Shown here in pieces: positions 28,375 to 37,600 of a stretch of DNA of 64,000 nucleotides (within the stretch, counting starts at the first letter, position 1; the number at the start of each line of letters is the position of its first letter). This DNA comes from Clostridia bacterium. Its GTDB lineage: Bacteria; Bacillota; Clostridia; TANB77; CAG-508. The DNA is taken from assembly GCA_900753245.1 (NCBI GenBank), contig CAADYJ010000080.1:8529-72528 (forward strand), given 5' to 3'. Below the pieces are notes generated by a model. That model saw nothing but the letters and a program-made list of their open reading frames with translations, was not told the DNA's origin and ran no database searches. The translations under genes were made by a program, and so were the position numbers.

Positions 28375-31300
28375 CTATTTTTTTAGTATTTTTCTTCTAA
28401 TAAATACTATTCCTCCAGCTAATAAACCAATTGCTATAATTGTTGTAATTGTAATTATAATGTATAATCCTGCATTACCAAATGGTGGTAATATTTTTAC
28501 TATTTCTGCTCTGTCTGAATCTATTTCTTGTGGTTCCATTGTTGGATCTTGATTTCCTACTACAGAATATTCGTTTCTTCTTCCTACATTGTTGCTTGTT
28601 TTTACTATTTCTACAATATTCTTGTATGTTAAATCATCTGTTTTGTTCTCTGCAGTTATTAATTGTGTTAATACTAAATTTGTACTTGCACTTGATTTTT
28701 TATTATCATAAAGATCTGGCACTAACTCTGTTTTAGCTATTGTAGCATTTTCTTTGGTTGTAATTATTGTATTATATCGTTCTACTTTTGATTTCAAATT
28801 CTTATTTACTAAATCTTGAGTTTTATCTTGAGTTATTAACTTATCTTGAGTTATTACTTCCCAATCTGTATTTTCAGCTAAACTACTATCAAATTGTAAG
28901 TTATTTGCTACATAGTCTATTATTTGATTTGCAGTTGTTTTTACTATTGTGTTTTTATCGGCTACTGTTCCTGTGTAATAGAATTGATTATCTTTATAGT
29001 CTACTTCACCAACATTTGTTACTGTTATTTGGTAAGTAATTTGTATTTTTGCGCCATGCATTAATTCTTCATCCATGCTTAATTGAATTAATCCTAATCT
29101 AGAATCTTTTGTATTTTTTGCTCTAATGTTTGCTATACTTCCAAATTTATTTTCATCTAACATATTATTTTTATATCCTGTGTCATATTTTTTGTGATCT
29201 TTCCATAATATATTACTTGCTGTTTGTTTTGCATCAAATAGTGTAGATCCATCTGCTAATGTAAGTTTTACATTTGTTACTTCTTTATTTATTTCAAGTT
29301 GTGCTTTTGGTCTTTCTTCTAATCCTAAATCCACATTTTGAACTTTATATATTGAAGTATCTTGTACTGCATCTTTAGTATCTGTTTGTGTTCTATCATA
29401 TTCGAATTCTATAACCATCATACCTGTTTCTGCTGTCATTTTAGTATTGTCAATTAAATCTTTTATTAAGTCTTCTCTTGAATTCATTGTATTATAATCA
29501 GCTTTATGAGCTGCTAATACTTCTGCTTTATAGTTTGTAACATTTTTTTCTGAATATTCTATTACTTTGTTTCTACGAGATTCTATATCTTTTGCATCTG
29601 ATGCGTTTTGATTTTTGCTTAAAGATATACTATCCGCAGTAGTTATATCATACAAATATCCTTTTTGTTCATTATCGTTAAGTTGTTTCTTTATTGCTGT
29701 TTCATTATTTGTACAATTATCTGTATTATAAGCATGTATTTTTGTTATTATTTCTCCTTTTTGTTCTTGTCCATTTACCCATGTAGAGTTTCTTCTCCAT
29801 TCATATGTTTTGTTTTGAGGTATATCTTTTTGATATGTTGTAGATTTATAGTCTTGTCCATTGTAAGATTTGCTATTTAAGCCTCCTAATTCGCTTGGAT
29901 ATACAGTTCTTACTGTATCACCATATATAAATCTTACTACATATTTACCAGGCATAAATGATTTAAATGCATATTTTCCTTTATGTTCATTTCCTAAATC
30001 TATATTTCCTACAATGTTAGATAAACCTATAATTGGTGTTTCAGATTGTACAGTTCCTGAACCAGTTCCTTTTCCTATTGCATTTGTTCCAAAGTTACCT
30101 ATTTGATTTGTTCCAAATTCTCTCCATACAAATTCTTTTCCATCATCTAATAATTCTACTAATTGTACAGTTACACCATCTATTAATGTTTCTGAGTTTT
30201 CTCTTAAACCATTTCCTATTGCTACTTTTTCTCCACTTACTTTTCTTTCATCTTCCCATACAGTTCCAGATATTACTCTATTATGATCATCATTGCGATC
30301 TATTTTTAATTTAATATTTGGTGCTTTATCTGTATCGTCTTCAAAGTTTTTATAATTAGGTGTTCCATCTTTTGGTACATCTGTTGGATTTAAGTTACCT
30401 GGATTTGAATCTCTATCTACAATACCTGCTGGTTGTCCTGATACATCTCCTTCTACGTTTGGTATTGTTGTTCCTTCTTTATATTTAGTAGTATATCCAT
30501 TTATTTCTGCAATATTTTCTTTACCTACTCCAATTACATTTCCTGTTGCTAAATCTTCATCTAGTATAATCCAATCTTCATTGTTTTCAGTCTTTTTGTT
30601 TACTTCGAATGTTAAGTAAATATATGCTGTTTTTCCTGAAGTTAAATATAAACCTTCTGCTTCACTTCTTACATTATTTCCATTATTATCTATTTCTTGA
30701 GAGTTTTTGCCTAAACCAGTAATATATAAATTTTTATAATGGTTTATATCTGTTCTTGTTCCAGCTTGTTTATATATGCTTGCATTATTACCATTTACTA
30801 AGTATTTTTTATTGCTAACTTGAATATATGAACGTTCTGGTACATAAGTTAAATCTTCATCATAGTAATCTACTATTTCGTCTGCTCTACATAGTATGCT
30901 TTGTGATTGGTTTCTTACTCCTATTTTGTATGTAATATATACTTTTAATTCGTCATCTTTACTCTTTCCAAGTTCATTATAATTTCCGTACATACTTACT
31001 TTGTATGCATAATCAGATGCATATAATTCTCTAGTATATTCTGTATTGTAATAACGTTTTTCTGAATCTATAAGTCCTATATCAGATAACCTTAAATCAA
31101 TATCCCATACATTTTGTACATTTTCACTTCCACAGTTTGGACATGTATTTACACCATAATCTTCTGAAAAGTTTAATTCATCATTTGTTCCTGTTCTTCC
31201 ACAATTATTGCATTTAAATTTATCTAATTTATTGTATGTGTATTCATGTGTTTGACCATTTGTCTCTAGTGTTACTTTATATACATCTTTATTTAAAGCT

Positions 31301-34300
31301 AAATCTGAAGTTCTTCTTAATGTATATCCTTGATTAATGTATAAGTTAGCATCATTTTTGTATAAGTAATGTATTTTTTTTTCTATTACATTACTTCCAT
31401 TTATTTTTAACCCCTTCAATAGATTTAAATTGTATGTTGTCGTTCTCTTCTCTTGTTTATTTTTATCTTCTATTAATTCTTCATCTCCTGTAGCTATAAT
31501 AAAATTTGAATATATTGGATATAAATCGTTCTTACGCACTGTTTTATTGTTTTGTGTTACATCTTTTCCTGTATAAGAATTTAACATACAATCTTTTACA
31601 TATTGTATCATTTCATTAATTTCAGTAGTATTACTATTTGATTTTTCTTTTATTAAGTTTCCAAATTCATCTATAACAGCTTCTTTTGTTTTTACATATT
31701 CACCATTTTCGTTAAGAGTATAACCTTGTAATTGTTTTTTAGTAAATGTTTTATTTGTTCTATTGTTTTCTTCTGTTACAGTATAGTTTGCAGGTGATGA
31801 ACCTATTGATGCAAATCTTGCATTTATTGCTTTTCTTTCTTCTTGTACATCTGTACCATTAGAATTTATATTCCAGGTTCCTTCTTTATTTTCTTCATAC
31901 TTAACCCATCCGTCGCCTTTATCAGATGGACTTACATATTCTACTGGTTCATAATATTGTGAATTATATGTAAATTCTACAAAATATTGATACATAGAAT
32001 TTATTCCTGTGAATAAATACCTACCATTAGAATCTGTTTTAGTTGGATTTTGTATTTGTTCTTTTTTTCCTTTTTTGTCTGTACCTTCATATGATGTTAA
32101 CTCAGCTTTTATTTTATTTCCATTTTTATCATATCTATATAAAGTTACAATTACGTTTGGCATAGGTTTATCAGTTTGATTATTTATTGCTTTTGATTTA
32201 TCGTATACATTATCATTTTCTGTCATCTTTCCGCCTTTTGTGTCTTCCCAAACTTGTCCGCCAAGTTCCATTGTTAAATCTAAATCATATGGTGTTATAG
32301 TTACTGTATACTTTTTCCATGTTCTTTTTCTACTTGTTAACATTGCTAATTTTTGTGCATTGTATTTTATTTTTGTATCTTCTTCCCAAGTTTGAAATCT
32401 GTATTTATAATAATAATACGTCCTTATTGTTATTTCAGTATCTCCTTCACCATCATTATCAGTATCTACCCATTTTTTATCACATCCACTTTCTGTTCCA
32501 GTATTTTCCCATTTCAATCTTCCTCTTATCTGAAGAATTCTTCCTTTTCCAGTATATGTTGTATATTTAGCTTCTGTAGTTTGTAAATATGCGAAGTTCA
32601 TTTTTACTTCTACTGATGTAGGATAATTAGCTTCTTCCGCATTAAATTTTACCCAAAATTTTTCACCACTTGTTGGATATTCATTTCCATTAAGTGTTAT
32701 AATTTGTATTTTATCTAATCCTAATTTTGTAACATTATTATTTACTGCTGAATTTTTAGTTTCTATCCATATATCTTCTATATATGAAAATTTAAGATTA
32801 TCTGGATACTGTACTGAAAAAGGTCCTGCTATATATGTCTTTTTATCTCTTTCAACTACTATCTTAGAATCCGAACTAAATGGTACTACATGATCTTCAT
32901 AATTTTTTAAATATGTATTGTAATAATCTTGATATTTATCAGCTTCTTCTTTTAAGGATGTTGCATTACTATTACTATCTGAGGTATCGTAAGCATCCCC
33001 TTCATTAAATCCAGGTTTATCCTTCCATAAAGCGTCTTGTATTACTTGTTCATCTGCTATATCACTAAATGTTGATGTATAATTTCCCTTTTTAAATTTT
33101 ATTTTATCACTAGTAGGGCTAAATTCTGGTCCTGAACTTAATATATATGCTTCTTTATTATTTTTAGGTGTTGAGCTTCCCGCTTCTGACCATGTAGGTG
33201 TTTCGCAATATACGTTTCCATAATATTCATTCTCTCTAAAATCATCTATAATTGTTGGAGTTGTAAAACTAAATCCTTTATAATATTGAAATAACTGTGT
33301 TGATACATTAGTTGATGCTTTATAATAGTCTCCTCCATCTAATAGCTTTTTCGCTTCAGCTTTTGCTGAGGCTTTTCCTGCATATGTATAATAATTTATT
33401 ATTCTTTCATCTATATTTCCTGTAACATATTGATCAATTCGGTTAATAACTGGTGTAAATCTTATACTTCCATGTTTTTGTTTGCATAATAATAAACTTA
33501 GAGTATCTTTTATTGTTTTATTATTTTCTCCTCCAGATATGCTATAATTATGACTACCATTATTATAAATTGTAGGTAAGAATTCTAATTTATTTGTATT
33601 AGCATCTGTATGTTTCCAATCATAATGTGCTGTTTTATCCCAAGAACCTGGATTTTTTGTTATTTCTGTTGTGTTAGCTGAAGCATTAAAATGTTTTTTA
33701 TTTATATCTTCTATTTCTTCAAGCGAAGCTCTCACTTTACTTACAAGTACTCTTTTTATTCCTCCACATGTATATTCAGTTACATTTCCTACTTTTACAG
33801 TTGCTGTACATTTATATTCTTTATATGTGCATTTATATGTTCTATCATTTATATCTTCAAATACTGTTACTGTTCCAAGATATTGTAATGGTCCAACATG
33901 ATTATCTGGGTCAAGTCCATAATTATATTTTTTTCCATTATAAGTATATTCTGCATTACTATATATTAAACTTGAATCTTGCACTTCTTTTTGATAATCT
34001 TGCTCATCATTTTTATACGTTTCACAACAAGGATACCATTTATGCCAAATTGCATAATTATTACATGTTGCTTTCTTTTTTCTATGCTCTATAGGCGCTT
34101 CTTCATGTTCATCTGGATTATAAACTAATTCCGTATGACTTGGATGTTTTGAACATTTATATTCTATAGCTGTTATACATGTTGGATCAGGATCGTTGGC
34201 ATTGCATTTTTCTAGATAAGGTTTATGATTTTTTGAATTTATTTTTGTATCATAATCTTTTCCACATGATTTACAATGATTTTTTCCTTTAGTAACACAA

Positions 34301-34671
34301 TCCCCTTTAGAAACTGGTGTTTGGTCTCCTACATGATTATTAGGATCTATATCTCCTACATCGTAATCTTTATTACATGATGTACAATGCATTTTTTTCT
34401 TTGATATACAATTAGCTGCTGATTGTGTTTTTTGTGTTCCTGTATGGTTATCTGCATTCTTACTACCTTTTCTATATTCTTGTTTGCACTGTTTACAATA
34501 CCATACTTCTCTACTTGTACAAGTAGCATCTGCTCTCTTTTCTTGTTTTGTATCGTCATTATGTGTACATTTAGTTGCTCCAATTGATTGAGTAGAATAT
34601 ATTACTGTTAAACCTGCAAAAGCTAAGAATAACGCTATTAATATAGTTATTATTTTCATTCGTTTTTCCAC
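28375..34671 (-). CDS. Giant surface protein B1: Cys/His repeats, putative thioester domain, SdrD_B modules
   Basis: 2098 residues. Signal peptide (about 1-32). Three N-terminal Cys/His units with spacing C-x7-C-x2-C-x12/13-NH (C51/59/62/H76; C88/96/99/H113; C125/133/136/H149), then a degenerate fourth. A putative thioester domain follows: Cys396 in SLLLCKQKHG, AYILSSGPEF, and Gln545 in VIQDALW, 149 residues apart. AGPFSVQY comes at 615, then SdrD_B modules at about 800-910 and 1465-1590. A CxxC-x19-CxxC zinc ribbon (1154-1180) sits between them. The C-terminus has LPPFG (2061-2065), a membrane helix and RRKILKK. Start GTG 34671 has AAGGAAGGTGA at good spacing; ATG 34659 is poorly placed. B1 is the second gene of an operon with A1 and a paralog of the protein at 41333-46012. 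I infer a covalent adhesin. The thioester assignment rests on motifs only. Confidence 0.7.
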   Translation of the reverse strand: MEKRMKIITILIALFLAFAGLTVIYSTQSIGATKCTHNDDTKQEKRADATCTSREVWYCKQCKQEYRKGSKNADNHTGTQKTQSAANCISKKKMHCTSCNKDYDVGDIDPNNHVGDQTPVSKGDCVTKGKNHCKSCGKDYDTKINSKNHKPYLEKCNANDPDPTCITAIEYKCSKHPSHTELVYNPDEHEEAPIEHRKKKATCNNYAIWHKWYPCCETYKNDEQDYQKEVQDSSLIYSNAEYTYNGKKYNYGLDPDNHVGPLQYLGTVTVFEDINDRTYKCTYKEYKCTATVKVGNVTEYTCGGIKRVLVSKVRASLEEIEDINKKHFNASANTTEITKNPGSWDKTAHYDWKHTDANTNKLEFLPTIYNNGSHNYSISGGENNKTIKDTLSLLLCKQKHGSIRFTPVINRIDQYVTGNIDERIINYYTYAGKASAKAEAKKLLDGGDYYKASTNVSTQLFQYYKGFSFTTPTIIDDFRENEYYGNVYCETPTWSEAGSSTPKNNKEAYILSSGPEFSPTSDKIKFKKGNYTSTFSDIADEQVIQDALWKDKPGFNEGDAYDTSDSNSNATSLKEEADKYQDYYNTYLKNYEDHVVPFSSDSKIVVERDKKTYIAGPFSVQYPDNLKFSYIEDIWIETKNSAVNNNVTKLGLDKIQIITLNGNEYPTSGEKFWVKFNAEEANYPTSVEVKMNFAYLQTTEAKYTTYTGKGRILQIRGRLKWENTGTESGCDKKWVDTDNDGEGDTEITIRTYYYYKYRFQTWEEDTKIKYNAQKLAMLTSRKRTWKKYTVTITPYDLDLTMELGGQVWEDTKGGKMTENDNVYDKSKAINNQTDKPMPNVIVTLYRYDKNGNKIKAELTSYEGTDKKGKKEQIQNPTKTDSNGRYLFTGINSMYQYFVEFTYNSQYYEPVEYVSPSDKGDGWVKYEENKEGTWNINSNGTDVQEERKAINARFASIGSSPANYTVTEENNRTNKTFTKKQLQGYTLNENGEYVKTKEAVIDEFGNLIKEKSNSNTTEINEMIQYVKDCMLNSYTGKDVTQNNKTVRKNDLYPIYSNFIIATGDEELIEDKNKQEKRTTTYNLNLLKGLKINGSNVIEKKIHYLYKNDANLYINQGYTLRRTSDLALNKDVYKVTLETNGQTHEYTYNKLDKFKCNNCGRTGTNDELNFSEDYGVNTCPNCGSENVQNVWDIDLRLSDIGLIDSEKRYYNTEYTRELYASDYAYKVSMYGNYNELGKSKDDELKVYITYKIGVRNQSQSILCRADEIVDYYDEDLTYVPERSYIQVSNKKYLVNGNNASIYKQAGTRTDINHYKNLYITGLGKNSQEIDNNGNNVRSEAEGLYLTSGKTAYIYLTFEVNKKTENNEDWIILDEDLATGNVIGVGKENIAEINGYTTKYKEGTTIPNVEGDVSGQPAGIVDRDSNPGNLNPTDVPKDGTPNYKNFEDDTDKAPNIKLKIDRNDDHNRVISGTVWEDERKVSGEKVAIGNGLRENSETLIDGVTVQLVELLDDGKEFVWREFGTNQIGNFGTNAIGKGTGSGTVQSETPIIGLSNIVGNIDLGNEHKGKYAFKSFMPGKYVVRFIYGDTVRTVYPSELGGLNSKSYNGQDYKSTTYQKDIPQNKTYEWRRNSTWVNGQEQKGEIITKIHAYNTDNCTNNETAIKKQLNDNEQKGYLYDITTADSISLSKNQNASDAKDIESRRNKVIEYSEKNVTNYKAEVLAAHKADYNTMNSREDLIKDLIDNTKMTAETGMMVIEFEYDRTQTDTKDAVQDTSIYKVQNVDLGLEERPKAQLEINKEVTNVKLTLADGSTLFDAKQTASNILWKDHKKYDTGYKNNMLDENKFGSIANIRAKNTKDSRLGLIQLSMDEELMHGAKIQITYQITVTNVGEVDYKDNQFYYTGTVADKNTIVKTTANQIIDYVANNLQFDSSLAENTDWEVITQDKLITQDKTQDLVNKNLKSKVERYNTIITTKENATIAKTELVPDLYDNKKSSASTNLVLTQLITAENKTDDLTYKNIVEIVKTSNNVGRRNEYSVVGNQDPTMEPQEIDSDRAEIVKILPPFGNAGLYIIITITTIIAIGLLAGGIVFIRRKILKK

Positions 34672-34689
34672 TTTATTTCACCTTCCTTT

Positions 34690-37600
34690 CTATCCTAATA
34701 TTTTTCTCTTTATTACATAAGCACTTGCTGTTATAGCACTTATTATTCCTAAACTTAATACTATAAATAATATTGTCTCACCAGTTTTTACTGTTAAAAG
34801 TACATCTGCTGAAGACATATCATCTTCTCCAGATACTTTATTTGCTGGTGTTGAGTCTACATCTTGTAAGCCTAAGTCATTATATGCTTCTTGTATTTCT
34901 GCTGTATTATTAATTAACCCTACATTTTCTTGTGTTAGCTTTTTAGTTAATAATAATGTTATTTCTTTTGTTTCTCCTGGATTAATTAAAGTATTTGCTA
35001 AACTTGAACTATAAATTGCTCCATTTTCTCCTTGATACCAATCTTTATTTAGTTCTGAATTGAATTTTAGTTCTGCTGGAATGTAGTCTGCTATTTTTTT
35101 AGCATATCCAGATACAGCACCTTCGTTAGTTACTTTAATTTTATATTCTATTACAATTGTTGTAGAATTAATTTGTTTTCCTACTAAATCACGTTTTGCA
35201 AGTTTTGTATCTTTATAATCATATGTTTTTGTTCCTGTAGAATCTTGAACTGTTATTTTTGATACTGCTTTGTCTAGTTTTAAGTCAAATTTAGGATTTA
35301 CTACTAACCCTAAGTCTATATTATAGATATTTGAATTTGTTACTTCTATTTCTTCTGTTATTGCTGCTGTTCTTTTTTCTTCTCCTAATATTATTTGTGT
35401 ATCTATAGCATCTGAATTTAATGTTGAATCTACTCCTTGCTTTCTATAAGTAGTGCTACTGTAATTTGCTGTATCGTATAAGAATATTACTGTATATTTT
35501 CCTTTTGGTACTTCTGTAAATGTGTATTTTCCATCTTCTGATGTTGAAATTTTTTCTTTTTCTAAGTTTCCTGTTACATTGTTTAATAACATAACTTCAA
35601 CATTTTGCATTTTCTTTTCTTGTTCATCTTTTTGTCCATCTTTATTTTCATCTAGCCATACTTGTCCACTTATTCTTTTGTTTTCTGACACATTAGGATT
35701 ATCATTGTCTGTAATTTCTGTAGCCTTTAAAGTATGTGAAATAGAATTTATTTCTATTTCTTTTTTATCTATTGTTGCTGTTATTTTATTTGTTATTTTT
35801 GTATCTTCTTCAACATACCCTACTCTAGCATATATCTTTATTTCTTGCTTTTCACCATCCTTTAATGCTAATATAATTTTTAGTTCATTGTCTTCTGTTA
35901 AAACTATTCCTTTTATTTCTTCTTCTTTTAAATCTTTCATTATTGTAGCTTTTTCAAATACTAATTCTTTTGGAAATTTATCTATAAGTTTTATTCCCTT
36001 ACTTTCTCCTGTTTTACTTCCTTTAGATTCTATTATAATTTTATATTCAAATTCTTCTGTTCCACTTATATTTTCTCCTTCTGGTATAGTACAAGATTGA
36101 GTTATACTTAAAGAATTTTTTATAATTGTTATTACTTTTTCGTCTGTATTTTCTTTTTCTACATTATCTGCATATACAGTAGTTTTTATTTTTAAATCTT
36201 TAGAATATACTTCTTCTTTTGTTTCTTTTACTTTTAAATTTATTTTTAAAGTTTGAGAGTCTTGAATTTTTAGTTCTAATCCTGTAATTTTCAAAATTTC
36301 TGTTTTTTCATCATATGTTATTTTCGATTTATCTATTTCTTGTTTTCCATATGTTGCTTTTATAAATTCTAATTCTGTAGGTATATTAATTTCTATTATA
36401 GTATTTTTAGTTTCATAATATCCATATATGTTTAACTCATAATTAACATTCGTTCCTTCTTCTACATTTTTTATATTGTTTTCTTCATTATCTACTGATA
36501 TTTCTTGTTCTAAAGAAAAAACCTTATTTCTTACATAGTTAGTTATTTTATCTGTTTCTATTTTGGCTTCTAATCCTTCATATTCTATTGTAGCTTGTGT
36601 CGAGATCTCTTCTTTTTCATTAATATCTCCATCTATTCTTTCTATATAAAATTTAAATATTTTTTCTATTGTTTCTCCTTGTTTTAATGTTGATATTGTA
36701 CATATTCCATCTTTAATATTTTCATCATCTCCTGAATATATTGCATTTTCAGGAGTTGGAACTGTTATTTTTAAATTATTAGCTGCTAAATCTCCAGAGT
36801 TTGTTACTTTAACTGTATATTCAATTTCATCGTCTGATAATATTGTTGCTCCATTTTCTACATTTGCACTTATACTTGCTTCTATTTTTGGTCCTTGTCC
36901 TGTTGTTGCACCAACTTTTGCTGTTTCTTGTCTATCTTCTACTGTTCCTTCTTCTAAATTATTTGAATAATATACTGCATATGTTTCAAATGAAGATTGG
37001 TTATGTTCTAGTCCTTCTTCTACATTTGCATTATAATTAAATGTTATTGCCTCTCCTGTTGGCATAACATAATCGTTTGTTACTATTAAATAAGATTTAA
37101 CTTTACTTAAATCTGTTGGTTCTGCTACCCATCCATTTGATTGTACATTTAAGTCTTTTGTTGCTTCTCCATTTTCTGAGTAATAAACTTGTACTTTATT
37201 TGAATCTATTCCTTCTACACTTATTCCTGTTGTTAAGTCTAAATCCATTGTTGAGTTTAAATCTTTGTTGCTTAATATTTCTTTGTTTCCTGCAAATGGT
37301 GTTCTTCCTAAGATTGAAACATTTTCTATATCGTTTTTATAGTTATTCATTACACTCATTTTAAATGTTGCTTCTTTTTGGCTTGATAGTATTGGTAATT
37401 CTGCAACTTTTTCTTCACCTGTAATTGATGTTAATTCTTCTGCTCCATCTTTATAGTTACTAATTCCATTCATTGTAACTATTCCAACTGGTGCTGAAAA
37501 ACTTATTTTATTTGTTACTTCATTTATTTCTGAGTTTTCATCATTTTCGTTTGTTACTACCATTGATATTTCTGAATCTATATTTGGTGTTAGTTTGTTT

